The translations under genes were made by a program, and so were the position numbers. Shown here one piece after another: positions 1 through 9,479 of a stretch of 64,000 nt of DNA. Under the pieces are notes generated by a model. The model was not told the DNA's origin. It ran no database searches and saw only the letters and a program-made list of their open reading frames with translations. Origin of the DNA: Streptomyces caniscabiei (GTDB lineage: Bacteria > Actinomycetota > Actinomycetes > Streptomycetales > Streptomycetaceae); the NCBI RefSeq assembly GCF_014930365.1, contig NZ_JABXWI010000006.1, positions 310,001-374,000 on the forward strand, read 5' to 3'. Each line of letters opens with the position of its first letter. Within the stretch, counting starts at the first letter, position 1.

Positions 1-3000
1 GCGCGGGTGGCCGACACACCTGACGCCATCGCGCTCGTCGCCGGGGACACGGCGCTCACGTACGCGCAGTTCAATGCCCGTGCGAACCGGCTCGCCCGGT
101 GGCTGAAGTACCTCGGCGCCGGGCCGGAGCGGTCGGTCGGGCTGGTGCTGGGCAGGTCCGCGGACTTCTTCCTGTGCGCGACGGCCGTGCTCAAGTGCGG
201 GGCCGCGTACCTGCCGCTGGATCCGAACTACCCCGTGGAGCGACTGTCCTTCATGGCCCGGGACGCAGCACCCGTGGTGCTGGTGACGACGTCGGACGTC
301 CGGGGCGACCTTCTGGGCCAGCTGCCCACCGGCAGCCTCGTGGTACTGGACGACGAGGCCACCGAGGACGTACTGCGCCGTCTGCCGGACCACGACATGG
401 AGGACGGGGAACGTTTGGAGCCACTGCGCCCCGCGAGTCCCGCCTACATCATCTACACCTCCGGCTCCACGGGGATCCCCAAGGGAGTCGTCGTCACCCA
501 CCAAGGCGTCGCGAGCCTGATCGCGACCCAGCGTCGTCGCCTCGCCGTCACCGGCGCCTCACGCGTGCTCGCCTTCTCGTCCCCGAGTTTCGACGCCAGT
601 TTCTGGGAGATGTCGATGGCGCTGCTGGCCGGGGCCGCGCTCGTGGTCGGCAGGCCGGGGCGGCTGCTGCCCGACGCCGAACTGGCCGCGTTGATCGCGG
701 ACCACGGAGTCACTCATGTCACTCTCCCGCCCTCGGTCGCGGGTGCGCTGGGCCCCGACATGCTGCCTCCGAGCGTGACGCTGGTCGTCGCGGGCGAAGC
801 GTGCCCGGCGGCTCTCGTGCAGCGCTGGCGCCCGCACCGGACGATGGTGAACGCCTACGGCCCGACGGAGTCCACCGTCTGCGCCACCATGAGCGATCCG
901 CTGGCCGACGACGTGGCGCCGCCGGTCGGCCGGGCGGTGGACGGCACCCGGATCCATGTCCTCGACGACCGCCTCGCACCGGTTGTGCCGGGAGCGGTCG
1001 GCGAGATCTACATCGCGGGGCACAGCCTGGCACGCGGGTACCTCGAGCGGCCGGGTCTGACCGCGCAGCGGTTCGTGGCGGACCCCTTCGGCCCGGCCGG
1101 CAGCCGTATGTACCGCAGCGGTGACCTCGGCCGCTGGACCCGTTCAGGAGACCTGGAGTTCGTCGGCAGGGCGGACGACCAGGTCAAGGTACGCGGCTTC
1201 CGTATCGAGCCGGGCGAGATCGAATCCGTCATCGCCGGGTGCCGCGGGGTCCGGCAGGCCGCCGTCGTCCTGCGTGAGGACCGGCCCGGAGAGCCATACC
1301 TCGCCGCCTACGTCATACCCGAGAACGCGGCCGCCGACGAGGCGGCCGGCGAGGAACCGGACGGTCAACTCGATGCCTGGCGACGGCTCTACGACGATCT
1401 GTACGGCCGAGCCGACACCGCCGACTTCGGCGAGGACTTCTCCGGCTGGGTGAGCAGTTATGGCGGGCGGCCGATCGAGGGGATGCGCGAATGGCGTGAG
1501 CAGACCGTGCGGCAGATCCGCGAACTGGCTCCGCGCCGCGTACTGGAGATCGGCTGCGGTTCCGGTCTGCTGCTCTCGCAGCTGGCGGGTGACTGCGAAA
1601 GCTACTGGGGCACCGACATCTCCGGGGCCCTGATCGAGCGGCTGCGCGGGCAGGTCGCCGAGCGCCCCGGCCTCGCGGACCGGGTCGTCCTGCATCAGCT
1701 CTCCGCCCATGAGCTGGGGAGTCTGCCCAGCGGCGGCTTCGACACCGTCGTGCTCAACTCCGTGATCCAGTACTTTCCCTCAGGCGATTACCTGTTCGAC
1801 CTACTGCGCGAGGTGTCCCGGCTCCTGGTACCCGGGGGCGCGGTGTTCCTCGGCGACGTCCGTAACCTTCGTCTGCTGCGCACCTTCCACGCCGGGGGGC
1901 TGCTGGCGGCGGCCACGCACACCGACACTCCGCAGACGGTCTGCGCGGCGATCGACCGGGCCATGGCGCAGGAGAAGGAACTGCTCGTGGACCCGGAGTT
2001 CTTCACGACGGCCGTCGGCGCGCTGCCCGGCATGACGCTGGAGTCGTGCACGCTCAAACGGGGCGGGTACGACAACGAACTCAGCCGCTATCGCTACGAG
2101 GTGGTGCTGCGCAAGCATGCCGGGCCTGCCGATGACACCGGGCCCACGGACGACGCGGGGCCGGTCGTGCGACTGCGGTGGGACGGCGAGATGGCGAGCC
2201 TGGCCGACGTCGCCGATCGGCTGCGTCGTGGGAAACCGGAGCGGTTGTGCGTCACCGGGATCCCCAACGGCCGGGTGGCCGGCGAGCATGCCGCGACACT
2301 CGCGCTGTTCGACCGGCGCCCCCTGCACGAGGTGCTGTCCCTGGGGCAGGCTCCGGCGGGCGTGGCACCGGAGGACCTGCGCCGGCTGGGCGCGGAACTG
2401 GGCTACCGGGTCGACTGCACCTGGTCGTCCGAGGACGACGCCCTGATCGACGCTTCCTTCACACGCGCCGGAGCGCTCGTGCCGCGTCCCGCCCCCCGGA
2501 CCGACGCGGAGCCGGACGGTTTCTCCCCGGCCCGGTTCACCAACAGGCCGGCGTTCGCCCGCCCCGACTCCCAGACGATGGCCTCTCTTCCCGGGCAGGT
2601 CGCGGCGAAGCTGCCGGCCTTCATGGTCCCGGAGGTCTTCGTCCCGCTCGACAGGCTGCCGGTCACGGTGAACGGAAAGCTCGACCGCGGCGCCCTGCCC
2701 CGGCCGCGGCGCGCCGCCCATGCCTCGGGACGTCCGCCCAGGACCGCCCGCGAGGAGGTACTGGCGGCGATCTTCGCCGACGTACTCGCGACAGCCGACG
2801 TCACAGCCGACAGCGACTTCTTCGCCGTCGGCGGCAACTCCCTGCTGGCCACCCGACTCGCCGCCGAGGTCCGGCGGCGCCTGAACACCGAGATGCCGCT
2901 GTCGTGGCTGTTCGAGTCGCCCACCGTCGGCGCGCTCGCCGCCCGCTTCGACGCGGGGGACGAGGCCAGGCCGCTGCCCGTGCCGAGCGAGTACGCCTCC

Positions 3001-4308
3001 GGCAGCACGGCGCCGTTGTCGGCCCAGCAGATGCAGATGTGGCACGAGTACCGCCGAAGCCTGTGTCGCGACATGTTCAACGTGCCGCTGTCGCAGCGGC
3101 TGACCGGTGCCGTCGACGCCGAGGCACTGCGCGCCGCCCTCGCCGATGTCGTCACCCGGCACGTTCCGCTGCGCACGCTCGTCCAGGACGACGGCAGCGG
3201 TCCGTGTGCGGTGATCACGGAAGCCACCGCGGACGACATCCCATGGACGGAGACCAGGACCACGCCCGAGCGGCTGTCAGAGGATCTCGCGCACGCCGCC
3301 CGCCGCCACTTCGACCTCGAGACCGAGATCCCGCTGCGGGCCGTACTGTTCACGCTCGGCCCGGACGAGTCCGTACTGCTGCTGGTCATGCATCACATCG
3401 CCGCCGACGGCTGGTCCTTCGGCCCCCTGCTGGAGGACCTGGTCCGCGCCTACCGCGCCCGGACCGAGGGGCGCGCACCACAGTGGGAGCCGCTGTCCTT
3501 CGGCTACCTCGACTACGTCGCCTGGCAGCGCCGGCTGCTCGGCGCCACGGACGACCCGAGCGACGTCGCGCTGCGCCAGGCGGAGTACTGGAGGAAGACG
3601 CTGCACGGTGCCGACGACAGGCCGGTCCTGGAGACCGACAGCCCGGCGCCGGCCCAGCAGGACTTTGCCGGCAGGTCCCTCGATCTTCCGCTCGAAGTCG
3701 GCGGCCACCGGGTGCTGACAGCCGCGGCCCGTGAGCACGGTGTCACCGTCTTCATGATCCTGCACGCCGCGCTCGTCGCACTGCTCGCCCGCAGGGGAGC
3801 AGGAGGGGACGTCACCGTCGTGACCGCGGTGGCCGGCCGGACCGACACCCAGTTCGAACCGCTGGTGGGCCTCTTCGCCAACACCTTGGCGCTGCGCACC
3901 GACACGTCGGGCAACCCCACCTTCCGCGAACTGCTGGACCGGGTCCGCGTGACCGATCTCGGTGCCTATGCCCACCAGGACCTGCTCTTCGAGCGCCTGG
4001 CCGACGTGCCACCGCCCCAGGTGTCACTCGTCCTGCGCACGGTCGCAGCTCCGCCGGCCGACCTGCCGGGCCTCACCATCAGTCCCGGCCCACGGCCGGC
4101 GAGCGAATCCGCCCGCTATCCGGTGCTGTGGACCGTGGAGCATCTGGCCTCCGCCGCGGACGGCGGGACGCTGCGCAGCCACATCCAGTACCAGAGCGGG
4201 CTGCTGCGCGACGACACGGTCGTCCGGCTCGCCCAGCAGTACGAAGTCGTGCTGTCCCTGTTGTTGAAGGATCCCGATCTCCGCGTCCAGGACCTCCCAC
4301 TGCAGTGA
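1..4308 (+). CDS. Nonribosomal peptide synthetase, A-nMT-T-C (5' end outside window)
   Basis: This protein activates an amino acid, N-methylates it on the carrier domain and condenses it with another unit. The reading frame is open at base 1 and enters inside the start of an adenylation (A) domain, so the true start is upstream. A-domain cores are clear: YIIYTSGSTG (near nt 445), NAYGPTE (nt 850) and RGFRIEPGE (about nt 1192). An SAM-dependent methyltransferase then interrupts the A domain (VLEIGCGSG near nt 1540; NSVIQYFPS, typical of NRPS N-methyltransferases). The A10 core VNGKLDR follows, then a carrier domain with GGNSLL (Ser at nt 2839), then a condensation (C) domain with HHIAADG (nt 3391). 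Reading the pocket by hand against GrsA gives D-A-W-T-V-A-A-V-C-K, close to the phenylalanine code. The end of the C domain is short and lacks the usual NPxRxxxxHPLFQ region. It ends 47 bases before the next NRPS, so the two are likely co-transcribed. Confidence 0.93.
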   Translation, partial: ARVADTPDAIALVAGDTALTYAQFNARANRLARWLKYLGAGPERSVGLVLGRSADFFLCATAVLKCGAAYLPLDPNYPVERLSFMARDAAPVVLVTTSDVRGDLLGQLPTGSLVVLDDEATEDVLRRLPDHDMEDGERLEPLRPASPAYIIYTSGSTGIPKGVVVTHQGVASLIATQRRRLAVTGASRVLAFSSPSFDASFWEMSMALLAGAALVVGRPGRLLPDAELAALIADHGVTHVTLPPSVAGALGPDMLPPSVTLVVAGEACPAALVQRWRPHRTMVNAYGPTESTVCATMSDPLADDVAPPVGRAVDGTRIHVLDDRLAPVVPGAVGEIYIAGHSLARGYLERPGLTAQRFVADPFGPAGSRMYRSGDLGRWTRSGDLEFVGRADDQVKVRGFRIEPGEIESVIAGCRGVRQAAVVLREDRPGEPYLAAYVIPENAAADEAAGEEPDGQLDAWRRLYDDLYGRADTADFGEDFSGWVSSYGGRPIEGMREWREQTVRQIRELAPRRVLEIGCGSGLLLSQLAGDCESYWGTDISGALIERLRGQVAERPGLADRVVLHQLSAHELGSLPSGGFDTVVLNSVIQYFPSGDYLFDLLREVSRLLVPGGAVFLGDVRNLRLLRTFHAGGLLAAATHTDTPQTVCAAIDRAMAQEKELLVDPEFFTTAVGALPGMTLESCTLKRGGYDNELSRYRYEVVLRKHAGPADDTGPTDDAGPVVRLRWDGEMASLADVADRLRRGKPERLCVTGIPNGRVAGEHAATLALFDRRPLHEVLSLGQAPAGVAPEDLRRLGAELGYRVDCTWSSEDDALIDASFTRAGALVPRPAPRTDAEPDGFSPARFTNRPAFARPDSQTMASLPGQVAAKLPAFMVPEVFVPLDRLPVTVNGKLDRGALPRPRRAAHASGRPPRTAREEVLAAIFADVLATADVTADSDFFAVGGNSLLATRLAAEVRRRLNTEMPLSWLFESPTVGALAARFDAGDEARPLPVPSEYASGSTAPLSAQQMQMWHEYRRSLCRDMFNVPLSQRLTGAVDAEALRAALADVVTRHVPLRTLVQDDGSGPCAVITEATADDIPWTETRTTPERLSEDLAHAARRHFDLETEIPLRAVLFTLGPDESVLLLVMHHIAADGWSFGPLLEDLVRAYRARTEGRAPQWEPLSFGYLDYVAWQRRLLGATDDPSDVALRQAEYWRKTLHGADDRPVLETDSPAPAQQDFAGRSLDLPLEVGGHRVLTAAAREHGVTVFMILHAALVALLARRGAGGDVTVVTAVAGRTDTQFEPLVGLFANTLALRTDTSGNPTFRELLDRVRVTDLGAYAHQDLLFERLADVPPPQVSLVLRTVAAPPADLPGLTISPGPRPASESARYPVLWTVEHLASAADGGTLRSHIQYQSGLLRDDTVVRLAQQYEVVLSLLLKDPDLRVQDLPLQ

Positions 4309-4355
4309 CTCCCAGGGCCAGCCCGTCCGATCCCATCATCTGTGAGGTCCACTCG

Positions 4356-7300
4356 ATGTCCATGCTGCCGCCGGGGCGAAGCCGCACCACGGCCTCGCCC
4401 GCCGGGGCCCAGGCCGGCCCCGAGTTCACCCCCGGCCTATGGGGACGGCTCTTCGAAGCCCGTGTCGACGCCGCCCCCGAATCCACCGCGATCAACTCCG
4501 CGAGCGAGCGGCTGAGTTACGCCGAACTGAACCGGCGGGCCAACCGCCTCGCCAGGTTGCTCATCGCACGTGGCGCCGGCCCGGAGAGCCTGGTCGGTCT
4601 CGCCCTGCCGCGCTCGACCGACTTCGTGGTGGCCGTGGCGGCCGTACTGAAATCGGGCGCCGGCTACTTCCCGATGGATCCGGACTATCCTCCGCAGCGG
4701 CTGGCGTTCATGCTCGCCGACGCCGCTCCCATGCTGGTGCTGACCAGGAGTGACATCGAGCCCGAGCTGCCGGCCGAGGCGGCCTCCCGCACGGTGGTGC
4801 TGGACGACCCGGCCGTCGTACGGACCCTGGCCGACTGCTCCGCGGCGGATGTGGCGGACGACGAACGCGGCGCCCCGCTCCGGACCCGGCATCCGGCCTA
4901 TGTCATCTACACCTCGGGTTCCACCGGTACTCCCAAAGGAGTGGTCCTCACCCACCACGGCATCGCCAGCCTGGTGGGCAGCCATGCGCGGGACCTGGGG
5001 ATCGGGCCGTCCAGCCGGTTGCTGCTCTTTTCCTCGCCGAGTTTCGACGGCGCCTTCTGGGACGTGTCGATGGCCTTGCTCACTGGCGCCACGCTGGTGG
5101 TCGCACCGCGTGAACGGCTCCTGCCCGGACCGGAGTTCAGTGCGCTCGCCGCCGAGGAGGGCATCACCCACTTCACCCTGCCGGCCTCCACGCTCGCCGC
5201 CCTGCCGGACGGCGCTCTGCCCGCCGGGGCCACCGTCGTCAATGTGGGCGAGGCCTGCAACAGCGAGCTGGTGCGCCGCTGGTCGCCGGGCCGGCTGCTG
5301 GTGAACGCGTACGGACCGACCGAATCGACCGTCTCCGCGACCATGAGCGGACCGTTGGCCGGGGCAGGCATCCCGCCCATCGGCCGTCCGCTCTCGGACA
5401 CCCGCATCCACGTCCTCGACGAGCGGCTCCGGCCGGTACCGCCGGGAGCGGTCGGAGAGATCCACATCGCCGGAGCGGGGCTGGCCCGCGGGTACCTGGG
5501 GCGGCCCGCGCTGACCGCCGAGCGGTTCGTGGCCGACCCCTTCGGGACGCCGGGCGAGCGGATGTACCGGACCGGCGACCGGGTGAGGGTGCGTGACGAC
5601 GGGCAACTGGAGTTCGTGGGCCGGGTCGACGACCAGGCGAAGATACGGGGTTTCCGAGTGGAGCCCGGCGAGGTCGAAGCCGTGCTGCGCGACCATCCCG
5701 AGGTCGCGCAGGCCGCGGTGGTGGTCCGGGAGGACACTCCGGGAGACCAGAGGCTCGTCGCCTATGTCGTGCCGGACCACCCGGCCGTGCGGCAGGCCGA
5801 CGACACCACCTCGGAGCACGTCGAGGAATGGCAACGGCTCTACGACGAGGTCTACAGCGCAGTGGGAGCGCTCCCCCTGGGGGAGGACTTCAGCGGCTGG
5901 AACAGCACCTACGACGGCGAGCCCATTCCCGTGCCTCAGATGCAAGCCTGGCGGGACGCCACGGTCGACAGCATCCGTGCCCTGCGACCGCGCCGGGTAC
6001 TGGAGATCGGCGTGGGCACCGGGCTGCTGCTGTCCCGCCTCGCCGGTGACTGCGAGGCGTACTGGGCCACCGACTTCTCCGCCGAGGTGATCGAGACACT
6101 CGGCAAGAAGGTGGACGTCGACCCGGTGCTGCGGGAGAAGGTCCACCTGCTGCACGGTCCCGCACACGACCTCCCCGGCCTCCCCGAGGGGTACTTCGAC
6201 ACCGTTGTCCTCAACTCGGTGATCCAGTACTTTCCGTCGGCCGACTACCTGGTGAGCGTCCTGCGCGAGGCGGCACGCCTGCTGGCGCCGGGCGGCCGGG
6301 TGTTCGTCGGCGACATCCGGCACCTGCGTCTGCTGCGCCCGCTGCGCAGCGCCGTCCGGCTGCGCTCCGCCACCCGGCGGGAAGCCTCTGCCTCCGCCGT
6401 CCGCGCGGCGGTCGAGCAGGACCTGGTGGATGAGAAGGAGTTGCTCCTCGACCCCGCGTTCTTCGCCGCGGTACCCCGGTGGATCCCGCAGCTCCGCGGG
6501 GTACGCACAGCGGTGCAGCGCGGCACGCACCACAACGAACTGACCCGCTACCGGTACGACGCGGTGCTCATCAAGGAGCCGGTGGAAACCGGTACCGCTG
6601 CGCCGGACGCGCAGACACTGACCTGGGGCACGGATGTCAGCGGACTGCAGGAGTTGTCCGGCCTGCTGGCCCGCACCCGCACGTCGCTGCTGCTGCGCGG
6701 CGTGCCGAACAGCCGGATCCTCGGTGAGGCATCGGCCGCGACGGCGCTGACCACGGCCCGGTCGCTCGACGAGCCGTTGCGGTTGCTGCAAGAACCGGCG
6801 GCAGGGATCGACCCCGAGGAACTGCACGCCCTGGGCGGGGGCGCCGGCTGCGAGGTCCACCTCACGTGGTCGGCGCAGGACCCCACGCGACTGGACGCCT
6901 GTTTCACACCCGTGGGCGGTGAACCGGGCGCCGTCCCGCTGGCGGAGTCCGCCGACAGCGGCAGGACGTCGCCCGGTGACCACGCCAACCAGCCGACCAC
7001 GCACCGGACCGGCAACGCCCTGATGGGCAAGCTCCCCGGCTATCTGGCCGCCAGGCTCCCCGCGTACCTGCGGCCCAGCGCCGTGGTACGCATCGCGTCG
7101 CTCCCCCTCACCGTCAACGGCAAGCTCGACCGCACGGCGCTGCCCCGTCCCGCCCTGTTCCCGCGGGCTGACGGGCAGGCGCCCCGCACTCCGCGCGAGG
7201 AGATCCTCGCCAATCTCTTCGCCGATGTGCTCGGCCTGCCCGGGGTGCCGAGGGACGCCGACTTCTTCGCCCTGGGCGGCAACTCGCTACTGGCCACGCG

Positions 7301-8822
7301 CCTCGTCGGCCGTATCGCGAAACACCTCGAAGTCGATGTTCCGATCGCCTGGATCTTCGAGACACCGACCGTCGAGGGCCTGGCCGGGCGTACCGCTCCG
7401 GCGAGCAGGCTCCGCCCGCTGTTGCTCTGCCGCGACGAGAACCACGCGGCGGTGCCGCTCTCGCACAGCCAGTACGGCATGTGGTTCATCAACCAACTCG
7501 GCGGACCCGCGAGCCGGATCTACAACGTGCCGTACTGCCTGCGGATCACGGGCCGGGTGGACACCGGGGCGCTGCGGACCGCACTCGATGACGTCGTGGC
7601 TCGTCACGAACCCCTGCGTACCGTCTTCCCCGATGACGGTGACGGCCCCCGCCAACGGGTCCTCGCCCCCGAGGACGCCGCGGTGGTCCTTCATGAGACC
7701 GACGCCGCCGAAGACCGTCTGGCCGGCCACCTGGCGCGGGCCGCGGCGGAACCCTTCGAGCTCAGGACGGACCTTCCCCTGCGCGCACGCCTGTTCCGGC
7801 ACGGACAGGACCGGTACACGCTCCTGCTCCTGATGCACCACATCACCGTGGACGCCTGGTCGCTGGCCCCCCTGACGGCGGACCTGGCGCACGCCTACCG
7901 GGCGCGGCTGGGGCAGCGGGCCCCGCAGTGGCAGCCGCTGCCGGTTCACTATCGCGACTACGCCGTATGGCACAACGAGCAAGCAGCCGAGGCGCAGGAC
8001 CGCGGCAGCGGCTTCGGGCGCCAGCTCGCCTTCTGGGAGCGGACGCTGCGCGGTCTTCCGGTCGAGACGCGGCTGCCGGCCGACCGGAGCCGTCCGGCCA
8101 GACCTACCTATCGTGGCGGCACCGTCCACACCCACGTCGAAGCCTCCCTCCATCAGGAACTGCTCAACTGCGCGCGGGAGACGGGCGCGACGCTCTTCAT
8201 GGTGCTGCACGCCGCGCTCGCGGCACTGCTGACCCGGCTGGGCGGCGGCACCGACATCGTCGTCGGCACCGCTGCCGCGGCGCGCACGGACCCCGCGCTG
8301 GACGACCTCGTCGGGCTGTTCGCCAACAGTGTCGTCCTTCGCGTCGACACCTCGGGCGACCCGACGTTCCGCACCCTGCTCGCTCGGACCCGGGCCGTGG
8401 ACCTCGACGCCTTCACCCACCAGGAGGTCCCGTTCGACCAGGTGGTGGATCGCGTCAACCCGGCACGCCACCCGGCACGTCACCCGCTCTACCAGACGGC
8501 CCTCGTCCTGCACGCACCGCCCGGCGACGGCCATCGGGCCGACTCCGTCACCCTCACCCCCGAACCGCCCCCGAACACCGGAACGGCCCGCTTCGATCTG
8601 ATGTTCAACTGGGACGAGAGCCGGGACAGCGCCGGCCTCGCCCAGGGCCTCACCGGCCGTACCGAGTACAGCTCGGACCTCTTCTCCCAGGAGACAGTCG
8701 AACTGCTCCTGGAGCGGTATCTCCTGCTGCTGTCCGCCGCGGTCCGCGACCCGGACGCACGCCTTCACACCCTGGACATCCTCACCGAGCCGGAACGGCG
8801 GGCCTTCTCACCACGGCCGTAG
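4356..8822 (+). CDS. Nonribosomal peptide synthetase, A-nMT-T-C, 1488 aa
   Basis: This second NRPS protein has the same order as the first: A domain (YVIYTSGSTG near residue 182, NAYGPTE near 317), inserted N-methyltransferase (VLEIGVGTG near 548, NSVIQYFPS), A10 core VNGKLDR, carrier domain (GGNSLL, Ser977) and a C-terminal condensation domain. The ATG at 4356 is preferred because GAGG lies 8 bases upstream; the open frame extends further 5' but would overlap the first NRPS. By-hand pocket residues are D-G-W-T-V-V-A-V-S-K, for which I recognise no specific substrate. The C-domain core reads HHITVDA (near residue 1161), with Ala where Gly is usual, although both His and the Asp remain. The protein ends with this C domain and has no thioesterase or reductase. 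Release therefore depends on this C domain, on another enzyme, or on a protein outside the window. Two N-methylated residues are implied. Confidence 0.95.
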   Translation: MSMLPPGRSRTTASPAGAQAGPEFTPGLWGRLFEARVDAAPESTAINSASERLSYAELNRRANRLARLLIARGAGPESLVGLALPRSTDFVVAVAAVLKSGAGYFPMDPDYPPQRLAFMLADAAPMLVLTRSDIEPELPAEAASRTVVLDDPAVVRTLADCSAADVADDERGAPLRTRHPAYVIYTSGSTGTPKGVVLTHHGIASLVGSHARDLGIGPSSRLLLFSSPSFDGAFWDVSMALLTGATLVVAPRERLLPGPEFSALAAEEGITHFTLPASTLAALPDGALPAGATVVNVGEACNSELVRRWSPGRLLVNAYGPTESTVSATMSGPLAGAGIPPIGRPLSDTRIHVLDERLRPVPPGAVGEIHIAGAGLARGYLGRPALTAERFVADPFGTPGERMYRTGDRVRVRDDGQLEFVGRVDDQAKIRGFRVEPGEVEAVLRDHPEVAQAAVVVREDTPGDQRLVAYVVPDHPAVRQADDTTSEHVEEWQRLYDEVYSAVGALPLGEDFSGWNSTYDGEPIPVPQMQAWRDATVDSIRALRPRRVLEIGVGTGLLLSRLAGDCEAYWATDFSAEVIETLGKKVDVDPVLREKVHLLHGPAHDLPGLPEGYFDTVVLNSVIQYFPSADYLVSVLREAARLLAPGGRVFVGDIRHLRLLRPLRSAVRLRSATRREASASAVRAAVEQDLVDEKELLLDPAFFAAVPRWIPQLRGVRTAVQRGTHHNELTRYRYDAVLIKEPVETGTAAPDAQTLTWGTDVSGLQELSGLLARTRTSLLLRGVPNSRILGEASAATALTTARSLDEPLRLLQEPAAGIDPEELHALGGGAGCEVHLTWSAQDPTRLDACFTPVGGEPGAVPLAESADSGRTSPGDHANQPTTHRTGNALMGKLPGYLAARLPAYLRPSAVVRIASLPLTVNGKLDRTALPRPALFPRADGQAPRTPREEILANLFADVLGLPGVPRDADFFALGGNSLLATRLVGRIAKHLEVDVPIAWIFETPTVEGLAGRTAPASRLRPLLLCRDENHAAVPLSHSQYGMWFINQLGGPASRIYNVPYCLRITGRVDTGALRTALDDVVARHEPLRTVFPDDGDGPRQRVLAPEDAAVVLHETDAAEDRLAGHLARAAAEPFELRTDLPLRARLFRHGQDRYTLLLLMHHITVDAWSLAPLTADLAHAYRARLGQRAPQWQPLPVHYRDYAVWHNEQAAEAQDRGSGFGRQLAFWERTLRGLPVETRLPADRSRPARPTYRGGTVHTHVEASLHQELLNCARETGATLFMVLHAALAALLTRLGGGTDIVVGTAAAARTDPALDDLVGLFANSVVLRVDTSGDPTFRTLLARTRAVDLDAFTHQEVPFDQVVDRVNPARHPARHPLYQTALVLHAPPGDGHRADSVTLTPEPPPNTGTARFDLMFNWDESRDSAGLAQGLTGRTEYSSDLFSQETVELLLERYLLLLSAAVRDPDARLHTLDILTEPERRAFSPRP

Positions 8823-8911
8823 CCGTCCGACCCCGAATCATCGCGAAAGCCACCGAAAGCACCGTCAATTCCCGGTGCCGGGCCCTCTTTGCCGACTAGG
8901 AGAAATTCACC

Positions 8912-9109
8912 GTGCCCTCACCCTTCGACGACCATGACGGGCAGTTCCATGTGCTCCGCAACGAGGAAGGCCAGTTCTCACTCTGGCCGAATTTCGCCGA
9001 CATCCCCTCCGGGTGGCGTTCCGTGAGCGGGCCGAGCCCCCGCGGAAGCGCCCTTGAGTACATCGAGAAGGAATGGACGGACATGCGCCCGGCGTCCGTC
9101 CGTGAATGA
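8912..9109 (+). CDS. MbtH-like protein, 65 aa
   Basis: MbtH proteins bind NRPS adenylation domains and are often needed for their folding and activity. The family signature is nearly complete: N-E-E-x-Q-F-S-L-W-P near residue 17, then P-S-G-W, and E-W-T-D-M-R-P close to the C-terminus. The length is typical. The GTG start at 8912 has AGGAGA about 7 bases upstream. It lies 89 bases after the second NRPS on the same strand, so it most likely serves the A domains of these two synthetases. A strong hairpin some 200 bases downstream may end this transcript. Confidence 0.93.
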   Translation: MPSPFDDHDGQFHVLRNEEGQFSLWPNFADIPSGWRSVSGPSPRGSALEYIEKEWTDMRPASVRE

Positions 9110-9479
9110 CCCGGCCAATAACATCGAGCGGGGCCACGGGTCGCCGAGAACCGGGCCGTTTACGGCTGGCTCGGCTGGGCGACCGCCGATTCCGAGGACG
9201 TGGTGTCCCTGCCGATGGTCTCGTACGGCACCGACGCCGCACCGGCTCCGGTGGTGGTCCCGAAGGCCGGCCGGGGCCGGGCGAAGCGCTTGGGCGGTGC
9301 TGGACCGGCTGGGTGGGGCACGTCGGTGCCCCACCCAGCCGAACGCCGGACGACGGAGACGGACTGTCTCGGCGCGATGCTGGAGACCTTCCGGAAACCC
9401 GGCGAGTCCGGCGTAGGTGCCGACGAGGGTTCGTGCCTGCCATCGGGTGGGCACCCGGGAAGGAGCGCGCCTGCCACGT
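9110..9479 (+). other. Stretch with no intact gene between mbtH and the FAD-oxidase remnant
   Basis: No complete gene is supported here. One frame from about 9140 reads G-W-L-G-W-A-T-A-D-S-E-D-V-V-S-L with coding-like third positions, but it has no convincing start and then runs through the hairpin at 9306-9341 into low-quality sequence. It may be the tail of a lost gene or chance in high-G+C DNA. I do not recognise a family. Confidence 0.5.
9306..9341 (+). terminator. Strong hairpin after mbtH
   Basis: A perfect 16-bp stem (left arm 9306-9321, right arm 9326-9341) closes a 4-base GTCG loop. There is no T-run, as is common for Streptomyces terminators. It lies about 200 bases past mbtH and probably ends the NRPS-mbtH transcript, separating it from the P450. 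Confidence 0.65.

Noticed and set aside
7..9. GTG at base 7 as the start of the first NRPS
   Set aside because: The frame is open to base 1 and enters inside a conserved A-domain region (A-R-V-A-D-T-P-D-A), so the true start is upstream of the window.
4437..7004. Long open frame on the minus strand across the second NRPS (855 codons)
   Set aside because: It is antisense to a gene with clear domains. In very GC-rich DNA such antisense frames are long by composition, and it shows no family motif.
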